Shown: positions 49,101 through 55,395 of the stretch, piece by piece
Numbering within the stretch: the first letter of the stretch is position 1
Layout of the letters: the number at the start of each line of letters is the position of its first letter
From: a virus
Strand: one strand, 5' to 3'
Length of the DNA: 64,000 nt
IMG/VR virus record: IMGVR_UViG_3300030098_004409
Span: 46,289-110,288 of that record
The notes under the pieces: generated by a model
The model's input: only the letters and a program-made list of their open reading frames with translations
Database searches by the model: none
Told to the model about the DNA's origin: nothing
Program-made: the position numbers and the translations under genes

Positions 49101-51666
49101 AATTGGCAACTCCTTGCTTGTTCATTCTATTTAGGTTGCCATAGCCTATCTGCTGAGCAGACTTTTTATTTATTACATACTCACCGGGAGTTAGCATTGC
49201 GGGTACAGTATCTACTTGACCGCCGGAGTTATACGCTCCTATTCTTCCGCCAAAGAACTTGCCTACTTGTGACAAACCTCTCGATAACGCAGCTTGAGTT
49301 GCAGACTGTTGTGCTGGACTATCGGGAGTTCCTTGTGTCCTTCTTATTTTGAGTCCAAAATTTGCCGCCGATTTATTTGATTCGCCTATGAGGGTATTTA
49401 GTATTTTTGTGGTCATAGATCCATCTTTGCCACTTATCTGATCTGTACCAAAAGTCTTTTTAAGCTCCAAAGCCTCTATGTTCTTCATTGACTTTGCATC
49501 AAAAAGTTTTTCAAGTTGTTTCTGATGGGTCTTGGGGTTGGGCATATCCCAGCCGCCTCTAGCTTCTGCTAGCGGAGCGCCTGACAGCATAGAGGTTACA
49601 GCCTCAAACATCAAACCAGAAATTGTATTTAGGTCTATAGACGCGAGAGCAGAATCCGCAGCTTTTGTCTCATCAAAAGTTAAATGCGGAGGAACATCAA
49701 ACGAAAGCTCTTTACCAATAGACTTGGCCATGCTTTTAACTGATTTACGTAGGTGTCTTTGTATAAACTCAGGATCACCAGACTGTGCCATGCTTTCATT
49801 CGCTGGAGCATTTATGAACGGTACATTCATTACTATATGATCTTCGGGCCCAAGGGCGCCCATTCCAACAGCTTGAGCTGCTGGGGATTTTTCTAGTTTT
49901 TGCCCATACTTTTTGTAGATAGCAGGAGGCAGTGCTCCAAATAACCTATCTACGCCGCCAGACGTACCCTTAGATGCAGTGTATGCTACTCCGGGAAGTC
50001 TACCGCCACCCATAACTTCAAAACCATCGACTTCTTCATCGCCCGCAAGAGAAACGCTACCCATAGTTGTCCCCGACTTGCGGGGAACACCTCTACCTAC
50101 CGTACCTGTATTATACCCATTCATTTCAGCTAGTCTACTTGCGCCAATTTTATTTACAGAAGACTTTCTAATTACAAACTCACCGGGTGTAAGCATAGCG
50201 GGAACTGTGTCTCTATTTCCTGTACCCGGAACATAACCACCCTTGTTAAAGCCATGTATCTTTCCACCTTGATTTCTTCCAGCAATTCCAGCAAATCTAC
50301 CGAAAGCAGGAACTGCTATCTGCCCAAGTTTAAATGCGGCAAGCGTTGTTAATATAGGAAGCAGCGGCTCTAAAGCGTCTACAATCCTAAGCACAGCATC
50401 TGCAAATTGAAGTGCCCCTTCAGCCAAGCTTCTAAACGTTCCACTATCTACCATATCACGAACAGTAGCGTCAAACTTTTCTTTCAGTTTAGCAAACTGA
50501 TTTCCAAGACCCTGTTGAGCTGTAGCTGCGTCTGCTGCAGTAGAACCCATAGAATTATTAGCCACAGCCAAGGCTTCAACAGATGTGCTGTATTGTTTGA
50601 TAAGAGGAATAACCTTACCGATCTGCCTAAATCCACCAAGCTGTTCTACGATCTCGTTAAATCTAAAGTCTCTTGGATCTAGACCAGATAGTCCAGCGGA
50701 CAACCTCTTTATTGCTTCAAGAGGCCCGACAAACTTACCAGTAGAATCCTGTAGGACAATACCTAACTCTCTCAGTTGATCTATTGTCTCAGTTCTCTGA
50801 ATACGAGTAAAGATAGTTCTAAACCCAGTAGCGATTGTGTCTGCGGTTTCACGAGTTGTAGATCTAACAGATGTGAACAATGCAATCAATTCATTTAACT
50901 GACCACCTGCAGCTTCAAATACACCCCCAGTTCTACGAACAACAGAGATAAGGTCAGCAGACTCAACAGCGAAGTTCTTAGATACAGCATTGATTGCGTC
51001 TAAGGCGTTTTCTAAAAACTTAGCCTCACTTCCAGCAGCGCGCACCTCTTTCCTAAACTGATTGATTAAAGCAACTGCACCCTCAGTAGTATCGGCAATG
51101 TTATCAAACGTAGCAGCTAAATCTGTTTGAGTCAATATCCTCAAAGATTTTGTAACTTGGTCAGCGGCTAAACCAGCTTGTGAAAGTGTTCTAGCTGCGC
51201 TTAATATCTCTTCAGAGCTAACCCCGAAGGTAGTAGCTAGCCTTGTGACCTCACCACTTAAGTTCTGCAGCGAGCGTACACTTTTCCCAGTCACCTGAGA
51301 AATCTTAAGCATTTCTTTTTCAAACTCAACAGCCCTACCTACGGCAGCTCCCATTGCGCGAGTAATACCTAAGAAGAAGCCCGTAGCAAGAGTAATCGAG
51401 GCAAATCTTCTGGCTGCAGCACCAAGGGCAGAACCAAAGCTTTCTGCAGATCTTGACGCGCCCCTTAAGTTTTTACTAACACTTCCCGCTGCTACTGATA
51501 CTTGAGTAAGTTGTTTTTGCGCGTTTGCAAGAGCTGAAGTGTTTATAACGGGATTGATTGGAATGTTAACAGCACTACCTAACTGCTTCTGCATCTGAGT
51601 AACTACCTGCCTAGTATTGGTAGGAGCTTGTAGCTGTAGCTGAGCAGTTAGTACAAATTTTGACAT
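40117..51666 (-). CDS. Tape measure protein (3849 aa)
   Basis: A 3849-residue protein that sets tail length and carries DNA-entry functions. The N-terminal about 450 residues contain the phage-tail tape-measure domain (SGEVTRLATTFGVSSEEIL; SKNFAVESADLISVVRRTGG). Very hydrophobic stretches lie near residues 1225-1480, including AAILTIGITVAVLMFMNA and a long Gly/Ala/Val run, consistent with membrane insertion on DNA entry. Long charged helices follow (about 1500-2200). A motif TVPAMLTPGEFV recurs six times (residues about 484, 818, 2244, 3124, 3359, 3684). The gene is preceded by GAGAG and by a promoter-like motif plus hairpin. Several inserted regions between repeats do not look like tape-measure sequence. 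Confidence 0.93.
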   Translation of the reverse strand: MSKFVLTAQLQLQAPTNTRQVVTQMQKQLGSAVNIPINPVINTSALANAQKQLTQVSVAAGSVSKNLRGASRSAESFGSALGAAARRFASITLATGFFLGITRAMGAAVGRAVEFEKEMLKISQVTGKSVRSLQNLSGEVTRLATTFGVSSEEILSAARTLSQAGLAADQVTKSLRILTQTDLAATFDNIADTTEGAVALINQFRKEVRAAGSEAKFLENALDAINAVSKNFAVESADLISVVRRTGGVFEAAGGQLNELIALFTSVRSTTRETADTIATGFRTIFTRIQRTETIDQLRELGIVLQDSTGKFVGPLEAIKRLSAGLSGLDPRDFRFNEIVEQLGGFRQIGKVIPLIKQYSTSVEALAVANNSMGSTAADAATAQQGLGNQFAKLKEKFDATVRDMVDSGTFRSLAEGALQFADAVLRIVDALEPLLPILTTLAAFKLGQIAVPAFGRFAGIAGRNQGGKIHGFNKGGYVPGTGNRDTVPAMLTPGEFVIRKSSVNKIGASRLAEMNGYNTGTVGRGVPRKSGTTMGSVSLAGDEEVDGFEVMGGGRLPGVAYTASKGTSGGVDRLFGALPPAIYKKYGQKLEKSPAAQAVGMGALGPEDHIVMNVPFINAPANESMAQSGDPEFIQRHLRKSVKSMAKSIGKELSFDVPPHLTFDETKAADSALASIDLNTISGLMFEAVTSMLSGAPLAEARGGWDMPNPKTHQKQLEKLFDAKSMKNIEALELKKTFGTDQISGKDGSMTTKILNTLIGESNKSAANFGLKIRRTQGTPDSPAQQSATQAALSRGLSQVGKFFGGRIGAYNSGGQVDTVPAMLTPGEYVINKKSAQQIGYGNLNRMNKQGVANFNKGGPVQFFANGTSGTGVPAGGGMNIGTGVNTSMEALAKSATTLSYKLDTIGQSLTQVVDDFAALQGIDEKINGAANALANTISTAVDDINVLQSIDEKLIGAIQPLAGSIANAGTVVSEGVQNFAAGMSTIDDTFKAQIDSTVSVVKTSMADFAKGLTTIDKTLKAQFSGPGKAVERAMKEVEKHLNTFGKELIEKVALFDTLVTPIEAVATDLNTFGGSVIARLDDLNPMSSGAILMGNALNASGQLLAEVSINVANALMAGATNVVKGMTNAITGIGGAGNMFAKLAAPVATVSKQMLNIANRLGGTYYLLSGLNDAILDMTKGLNSGAISVTQVSMASADTDQFFEKLEAAITAAIANINKAGAAASTTGAPRGGGGVAVAAGGGGGGGMAAMNNMMMLGMMLPMVTQQLGLFDDQLNEMIMTGTMLVTMFGMVAASATESVVAKLLEKNTTYQNALAKAQEMKASGLNTAAKHYETQASNLATAAMLRVGGAAAILTIGITVAVLMFMNAKAAAEDMAKGFHDTISSLKEGGAAAENLAQSQQRVRSALQAEAAASGGLWGAAIGAAVTALAVVLVPFTGGLSLAIPALVGLAAAGTVAAVAVAAAGYKIGESFATAEEGILNGGTLLATALYESAAAVGNLSNAQKMMELEQLDGIELLKRQNTAFEEFSTKATGAAGAMQAFMMLESGATSDVRADMDASEIFTEIREKGVDAMKEMAQTLFEQAEKLRSGIRGTIDELSKSGKSIEEVLANKDVQKGYQNLGNAIRQAFSVQMLMTGQMKQEAKARLGLVGVLEENMTVEQRRQIATLESTLIQQEANSNAEKAMEAQKKADKERLEAEQKARETAEQKLRADIAMARASAQAAAAIDVFAVELLNFSGTMDSVMMEFGALTGSVKQYRTQNDKLIGTLTSGTITPEAEQAAMQTAEQFGIEGETQKLLEQMKETERIRKVLTEEGLREFGGSLSETASELKVDEFFRDQGIDLSGLDADIRNEILAMFEDGLTPDEIQEITSILNEANEEQIKVLQDLAKAQNAYLGALFKFGDAVIKAENSVAKAFTKMVDVQIKGAERLAKAQGRQLTVGEVGAAAEQRRNAPLAGAGLVGGGVEAINIQLERKRQRQQEVAAQIKIKADRGQAEEVIKLQNEQKKLNNETKLLKEGLADLANQAELAAAVMGEIEKERGNRETIQGLIKEFTFASNESRLEMDKTFVALQRVLATGNLNAIPDQMRGAVGGLLDRLKDIELRPGMTGGDISKRLQAQMANALAIRARGFGLNPQELKKIFESTTKEDKLINDLRAINAEEQAAATALQQAEFQQMQDLIAAIGDLVATLEDAQIAAGDAGGDAAGGGRPPQRRAQGGIIYAAEGQSISNTAFKAKGTDTVPAMLTPGEFVVNKKATSQNMGLLKSINSGKTTYLAKGGVVTSPNNSGAVDKLSKSFSDDGIALKEALKENHKSLLNAGSSIKVEDAGDWLPGEMGGGGMAGYIKYDTGSQLGEKFPAWNNYRPGSIVKSPFSISKDGALQRKGWDVDKWKYHLQAVYDYYNVHDLLKNPPNNKNGYAGAVNSVKWMTTFPGVSSVKDPKHLTDLVNYIRFFYDSSYKGKSAIGAPEKGALIYDYAQGEGLTTDLAWIFANQDPGTDVALFDTKFANALRAIVKRQADIDEFNLGEIPNKSEFFANIPAMKTGIMNLEKMTTTGAIWPPGTIINGQPFYTPQSAYNMLYPDMNNAYGFYKSPTQQSFNFVDEIDTMWKEADALWYGPMLSSAKGLVNVKEMTKNFKKAASGLMDRSYGNWGKYVKSNMYDNKAFADNITEFFKDPKFFPLKLDGTVEKMADLITNSSWSKWSVGPGVTSRDAIDKTLKYPYSSLKSEWRVGPVGDLVEKINESFFGALGYIPWKGSSVLGKDFSRDLIAKNASGQKIVNDTKGQFVALANALRGGDAEAVANLLDAIEINVFGRGNAKFKLGGDNLGAIKNEAEQAAADEAAGDAAQEAGVVAALRRNFKIGYGTPEQKASTLFRVLGESPEPPLIGIARIPQDHQLFGKEGVFDPRIEDNRTVRWLSDVKRNAEHFDGLFPYFAALGQTVLGMGASGHVTAANADGSLSFSQMSLKGKLLKPGAGIPAGGAAGLLTMNAKALAQMKEWTTDHYPTWENIGERFDEFMLGLFFGFKPIDDHLTRMQNSARDAIIDADIANPSRPWSDWFSKELGQIPQWLKVGLPPQNAAGANQPFALPDMGFGVAPKPQMKAKGGPIGGVDWSPKGTDTVPAMLTPGEFVMQKSAVDKYGLGFMASINGGGLGNTGPYFSTGGRAVSQFGPARDMRLDKILNTVKLNSADIKGVEKSLTHITDNTSNIQANTANNELLADQSTVKAILQQAQANSVVIQDNNDDIGNMASSMLTSGEAASLEADLEVMTPIGNQLVGDMQALSIALVAAQGVLNQIIGWINNAWVQHQGVTFGLAQRFDIRMDALMNSLNANGVLGGGFKFATGGSVPGAGNKDTVPAMLTPGEFVMKKSAVGKYGKSFMSAINSGAVPQMFAEGGPVIDPMFWTTNDMEKEDPAIAAKWIGQFSKGNTPLFGADIVKSYMMNINEHGRGVWNRLPFASGFDPNHGTYKYTGVGNNENGLYAKDASRSDGYFYAFSLTRDSDVKNLDFGGYFAGLPRFGMSGPFLFTDVVANPGGAIGAPGAIPVAGSDTMSLANATGPMFAALWSRYAQQRKLPGFDGAVRRAGMALGELGSFTFSGGLAQQAAAFLVDRIKSGAWNPVEQMGAFVRERVAAGWKTGYPNEVLKMIQDTYATGALPNDFGSFGASYFAKGGMAKGTDTVPAMLTPGEFVMSKSAVDKYGVGFMRSINKGHKGAPGMKHGGGVQYLTNGDLASGSGGLDFSALSNSINTLSSSIATAFDGFTAAFNGFSALSELLSSTIAQMSNISINHNITVNGQLSIPGFSQEAINSIVNTIADQVAQQSTGKLKQMFQNFRDRQDRRT
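40577..50217 (-). repeat. Six dispersed TPGEF motif repeats in tape measure gene
   Basis: DTVPAMLTPGEFV(V/I/M)xK recurs at about 40577-40617, 41548-41590, 42257-42297, 44897-44937, 49177-49215 and 50177-50217. Each is flanked by Gly-rich sequence (KGG, GTG) and most are followed by SAVxKYGxxFMxSIN. The copy at 49177 reads TPGEYV. The motif is known from many tape measure proteins. Spacing is irregular (from about 700 to more than 4000 bases), so these look like conserved hinge or processing points separating inserted domains. Confidence 0.8.
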
Positions 51667-51689
51667 TTAATTTCTCTCGTGCGGTTAAC

Positions 51690-51732
51690 AAAAAAGGGGT
51701 AGCATCAATACTACTGTATTCATAACTACCCC
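51690..51732 (-). terminator. Hairpin with U-run before tape measure gene
   Basis: On the minus strand GGGGTAG (51732-51726) pairs exactly with CTACCCC (51702-51696) across a 23-base loop and is followed by six T at 51695-51690. It has the form of a rho-independent terminator, lying after the promoter-like motif at 51751-51763 and 24 bases before the tape measure ATG. It would either end upstream transcripts or attenuate the next one. Confidence 0.7.
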
Positions 51733-51750
51733 TGTAAGACTGTCCAAACT

Positions 51751-51763
51751 TATATACACAAAA
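51751..51763 (-). promoter_or_regulatory. Putative late promoter motif (copy D)
   Basis: Minus-strand TTTTGTGTATATA directly after the stop of the 321-residue gene and 84 bases before the tape measure ATG, with the hairpin lying between. One of five intergenic copies. Confidence 0.65.
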
Positions 51764-52729
51764 TTATGAAACTTCCTCTGTCTTTTTAGGTCTTCCACGT
51801 TTTTTTGGTGTATTTTCCTCAACTTCTGCAGTTTCTTCCGTAGTTTCTTCTGCAGTCTCTTTTTCAGGTACTGGAACAGGTTTCCCAGAATCGTCTAAAA
51901 ATGGCTCAAAATCATCCTCTACAAGCTCACCTTCTTCAGTGACCTCTTTGCCTTCTTTATTCACAAAATAACGATCTTCAGGATCTTGATTTTTATAACC
52001 TTCATCTGTTCTGTAGGCAATAAATCTAAGATTTTCATCAACCAAATACTCTTCTCCTTCTTCTTCATCTAAGAAAATAGGATGGCCATCTTCGTTAACT
52101 AATTGATTCTTTTTATTGGCAAAGTTATAAGCCTTAAGGAATTTATTTTCCTCTAAAGTATTATCATAGTTAGGGTCAAGTTCATAAATCAAAGATGCTA
52201 GCTCTCCTGCAGCTTCTGCTGCCCAAGGTTGGTCTCCCTGATCATCATAGTCCTTGAGATCTTCAAATGCTGGTGTCCGCTTATCTTGCTTAAGTACACA
52301 TAGTGTGACGAGAGAATTAAAGCGAGCATTATCTGCCTGACCTTCTACAGTGTTAGAATCGAGCATAGTTCTTTCAGCAATTAAGGTTCTAAACTTAGCC
52401 CGTGTCTTTCTTAGACTGAGAGCAATCTCTTTGGCTCTACTAAGCGAAATACCACCCTTCTTAAGTCTGCCTTCATCGTCGGCAATCTTAGTCAAAAGCT
52501 TTTTCTCTTCCGAGTCTTTGGCATCGTCCCACAACCCCTGAGATCTCATGTATTCTCCAAGCTTCTTTTTAAGAATAGCTCCGCCCTCCAAGGCTTCACG
52601 GAAAGCTTTATTGTATTCAATTTGAGAGTTTTTATACTCTTTAGTTGAGGGTCGCTTAACAAAAACAGTTACATCTTTGTCGTTATTATCTTTAGAATTT
52701 ACTTCTACAAAATCCTTCTTATCTGCCAT
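51764..52729 (-). CDS. Tail-assembly-chaperone-position protein with AT-hook-like tail
   Basis: A 321-residue, very acidic protein. The N-terminus (FVKRPSTKEYKNSQIEYNKAF) and middle helices (LSRAKEIALSLRKTRAKFR; RFNSLVTLCVLKQ) look like an alpha-helical assembly factor. A Glu-rich segment (about 280-310) precedes the extreme C-terminus KKRGRPKKTEE, an AT-hook-like basic motif. It lies between the major tail protein and the tape measure, where tail assembly chaperones are normally encoded. AAGGAG precedes ATG 52729. No programmed-frameshift overlap with a neighbour is seen, unlike lambda G/GT, so the chaperone role is positional inference. Confidence 0.55.
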   Translation of the reverse strand: MADKKDFVEVNSKDNNDKDVTVFVKRPSTKEYKNSQIEYNKAFREALEGGAILKKKLGEYMRSQGLWDDAKDSEEKKLLTKIADDEGRLKKGGISLSRAKEIALSLRKTRAKFRTLIAERTMLDSNTVEGQADNARFNSLVTLCVLKQDKRTPAFEDLKDYDDQGDQPWAAEAAGELASLIYELDPNYDNTLEENKFLKAYNFANKKNQLVNEDGHPIFLDEEEGEEYLVDENLRFIAYRTDEGYKNQDPEDRYFVNKEGKEVTEEGELVEDDFEPFLDDSGKPVPVPEKETAEETTEETAEVEENTPKKRGRPKKTEEVS

Positions 52730-52730
52730 C

Positions 52731-53087
52731 TTAATTCTCCTTTTCTTCTTTAATAGGTAGATTTACTGTGTATCTTTTCCAAGAAACATCATAGTGTGAT
52801 ATCTCTGCTTCTAGATTTCTTATTTGTGTGTTGCCACGATCCAAAATTTCAGATCGAGCATTTTCAAAAATAGACTTCAGTTGAACTTGTTCTTGTGTAA
52901 GCTCTCCATCCGTCTGCCATAAAAAACCAAAACTTTTTTCAATAGTATCCAAAGCTCCAATCATAGTTGTTTGAACCTTTTTCTTTGCTACTTGAAAAAG
53001 TCGGTCTTTTGAAACTTCCTTGTATCTCTCATCTCTTTTCTTTTTGAGGTCGAGAGATTGCTTTAATAAGCTATTATAATCATTCAT
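52731..53087 (-). CDS. Small helical protein in tail-chaperone region
   Basis: A 118-residue, strongly charged and probably all-helical protein (LDLKKKRDERYKEVSKDRLFQVAKKKV; NARSEILDRGNTQIRNLEAEIS). It is flanked one base away on both sides by the 321- and 348-residue genes. Its size and location suit a tail assembly chaperone or a partner of one, but no family is recognised. Confidence 0.5.
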   Translation of the reverse strand: MNDYNSLLKQSLDLKKKRDERYKEVSKDRLFQVAKKKVQTTMIGALDTIEKSFGFLWQTDGELTQEQVQLKSIFENARSEILDRGNTQIRNLEAEISHYDVSWKRYTVNLPIKEEKEN

Positions 53088-53088
53088 C

Positions 53089-54135
53089 TTACCTCATTCC
53101 TTTATAATGATCTTTCATTTGTTGAGTCCTCTGAATTTCTATGTCTTGTCGGACATCGTTCAATTCAGTAAAATTAATTTGACCTTCTTTTTGTTTTAAT
53201 TGGTCCTCCCTCTGTTTGATGGTTCCTCTGGCAAAGCCATCATTTAAGTCATATATTTGACTGGCGTCTTTACGGTCTTCAGCCATAACGAAGACTTCAC
53301 CAGCGTTTCTAATTTTTTCATTTTGTATCATGCCATCCACCTGATTTGATTTCTTTTGTTTTTCTTGTTTCTTACGCTGTACTATAAACCATCCATCTAG
53401 ACATATATCATCTGCTATCAGCTCTTCAGATGGAGCTTCTGGACTTTCATGAACGCTATCGTACATCTTTGAGTACATACATAGCCTAGACTGGTCTTGT
53501 GTTATTCTTGAGAATGGCACACCAAATATGTCTGTGCCTTTTCCTGTAGACCACATACCTCTCCACAGATCAGATCTAGCTAACTCTCTGTATTGTGGCT
53601 GAGATAGTGAGTTGGAGACTTTAAAGTTAAGGGCACTGGTGACTGAGCCCTCAGACCAATCGTACAAATTGCCATCTTTGTAGTGGACGGTTTTGCTAAT
53701 TATCCAAGCGTTTCTTGCTAATGTAGCACAGCCCTCACATGTCACATGATCAAGCGAGGATTTTTTACTATAGAGCTCAAGCCACTTCTTCTCAAGTCTA
53801 TGTATTTCCATTTTTATTGAATTAAGCTGTCTCTTCTTGACAAAGCTTTTAAAAGCGTCAACCTTTTTATTTTCTACCTGCTCCTGTAACTTATCTGCTT
53901 CTCTATCGTCTAGCGGTGTCCAGTAGTCATTTTCTATGAGTATTGGTATTATTTCTTCTTTGACATATACACCCTTCCAATAGCACTCATCATAAACCTC
54001 ATCATATACTTCATGTGATTCATATATAATTTCTGGAGTAGGTTCATGTATATATAGAACAAGGCCGTCTCGCACCTTGTAGCGCAAGCGACCTTGTATT
54101 ATTCTATATAAGTTTTTTTCGATATCTATTGACAT
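53089..54135 (-). CDS. Unrecognised protein in tail-chaperone region (348 aa)
   Basis: A 348-residue protein of mixed fold. The first 90 residues are acidic with IHEPTPEIIYESHEVYDEVYDE. Residues about 115-150 carry LEKKWLELYSKKSSLDHVTCEGC. The later part contains FVMAEDRKDASQIYDLND and a long charged helix near the C-terminus (RGTIKQREDQLKQKEGQINF). It is the first gene after the major tail protein, separated by an 88-base gap. It may be an assembly factor or a tail completion protein; nothing assigns it firmly. Confidence 0.5.
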   Translation of the reverse strand: MSIDIEKNLYRIIQGRLRYKVRDGLVLYIHEPTPEIIYESHEVYDEVYDECYWKGVYVKEEIIPILIENDYWTPLDDREADKLQEQVENKKVDAFKSFVKKRQLNSIKMEIHRLEKKWLELYSKKSSLDHVTCEGCATLARNAWIISKTVHYKDGNLYDWSEGSVTSALNFKVSNSLSQPQYRELARSDLWRGMWSTGKGTDIFGVPFSRITQDQSRLCMYSKMYDSVHESPEAPSEELIADDICLDGWFIVQRKKQEKQKKSNQVDGMIQNEKIRNAGEVFVMAEDRKDASQIYDLNDGFARGTIKQREDQLKQKEGQINFTELNDVRQDIEIQRTQQMKDHYKGMR

Positions 54136-54223
54136 CTTGCCTTCCTAAAAATCCACCTAAAGCGCTTGCCGTCTTTTTTCCTATTATATTATATATAGAC
54201 GACTGTCGCGCGACACTAGCAAA
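54136..54223 (-). promoter_or_regulatory. Gap with 12-base palindrome and TATAAT-like tract
   Basis: The gap before the 348-residue gene holds the perfect palindrome TGTCGCGCGACA at 54203-54214. On the minus strand it is followed by TCTATATATAATATAATAGG, which resembles the AT core of the late motif without its TTTTGTG. It could be an operator plus promoter or a poor terminator for the major tail gene; no U-run follows the palindrome. Confidence 0.35.
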
Positions 54224-55306
54224 TTAGCTACCGCTAGTATAGTAAGAACCACCACCATGAACTTTCAAGTCATTGAAAGTAGAGTAGGAGTAAGTACAAG
54301 TAGCGTTTCCACCACCAGTGTCACCACCAGAGTAAGAAACAGAACTCAGTTTGTTCTGAGTACCAAGGTCAATAACATGACCACCATCGTCCTTGATAAC
54401 AATCTCACGATTGTTCAAGTTTTCAGCAGTACCAGAAACATTAACTAAGTCACCACTAACAGCAGTAACTTCAAATTCAGCAGTAACTTCAATTGGGTAA
54501 CCAGCGTATCTGTGATAAGGCCCAAATGAACCCAGCTCTAAGATGCTTTCACGACCAAAGTCTGCACTAACAGAAATACTGCTGATATGGTATCCTTTAC
54601 TCTTGTCAGTACTAGTAGTTCCCATTGGGTTACTAATTTCTGCAGGAATCGTGGAATTTTTAATATCAACCTTCTGGCGTCTAACAAGACCACTACCTGT
54701 AGGCGAGCCTGTAGCAGGAGCGTTACTTGCTGACGTTGAAGTGTCAGAACCATCTAGCCCCGTAGTTGGGCTTGCGCCATAACTAGTATCTGGATTAGGA
54801 ACAACACCAGCAGTGTTATCTGACCAGAATTTATCGTTACCAACGAGCGTTATAGATTCTGTAGCGGCTCCATCAGTAGGATAAGTGTAAGAAACAGAAC
54901 TAATGTACATACCCGAACACATAACAACAGCACCAACTGAAGCACCACTAGTGCTACTGACGGTATCTGCATAAACACCAAGATAAACATCTGACCTGTT
55001 TTTACCCGCAGCAACCATATTATCTTTAACTGAGTTACCGCAAGCTTGACCATAAAGAAGTGGCTTACCATCAAGTACCTTTTCTAGGGTAACTTCGATA
55101 TCGGCAACTTCCTCTGAGTTTTCGTAGATCTGAATCTGGCCCAACTCAAAAGCTTGGTCTAGCGTAAAATTACTGGTAATACCAACAGATTGCACACCTT
55201 CCATAAAGCGGCCTGCGGTAGATGGACTACCGACTGCTGCTGGAGTGTGACCTGTTTTACCAATAAAAACAGCTTGGCAAGCATAGAATATTCTATTATT
55301 AGCCAT
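54224..55306 (-). CDS. Major tail protein (tail tube)
   Basis: A 360-residue protein. VQSVGITSNFTLDQAFELGQIQIYE (about 38-62) followed by VADIEVTLEKVLDGKPLL is a pattern found in tail-tube subunits of large siphoviruses. The remainder alternates short beta-strands with Gly/Ser loops and the C-terminal about 80 residues look like an Ig-type extension (VSGTAENLNNREIVIKDDGG). Length is longer than a bare tube subunit, in keeping with a surface domain. It carries its own promoter-like motif 61 bases upstream and AGGAGA before the ATG, suiting high expression. It is the first protein of the tail proper. Confidence 0.75.
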   Translation of the reverse strand: MANNRIFYACQAVFIGKTGHTPAAVGSPSTAGRFMEGVQSVGITSNFTLDQAFELGQIQIYENSEEVADIEVTLEKVLDGKPLLYGQACGNSVKDNMVAAGKNRSDVYLGVYADTVSSTSGASVGAVVMCSGMYISSVSYTYPTDGAATESITLVGNDKFWSDNTAGVVPNPDTSYGASPTTGLDGSDTSTSASNAPATGSPTGSGLVRRQKVDIKNSTIPAEISNPMGTTSTDKSKGYHISSISVSADFGRESILELGSFGPYHRYAGYPIEVTAEFEVTAVSGDLVNVSGTAENLNNREIVIKDDGGHVIDLGTQNKLSSVSYSGGDTGGGNATCTYSYSTFNDLKVHGGGSYYTSGS

Positions 55307-55367
55307 AATAATCTCCTATTTGATTAACATATATACGTATACTATCCACCTCTGGCTTGGTTATTAG

Positions 55368-55380
55368 TATATACACAAAA
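55368..55380 (-). promoter_or_regulatory. Putative late promoter motif (copy A)
   Basis: Minus-strand TTTTGTGTATATA, 61 bases before the ATG of the major tail protein and after the stop of the preceding virion gene. The identical 13-base core is found at 51751. Confidence 0.7.
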
Positions 55381-55395
55381 AATTGAAAAAAGGTC

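Noticed and set aside
51764-53087. Programmed -1 frameshift between the chaperone-position genes, as in lambda G/GT
   Set aside because: The two genes are separated by one base with a normal AAGGAG before the second start, and no long overlap or slippery site is seen.
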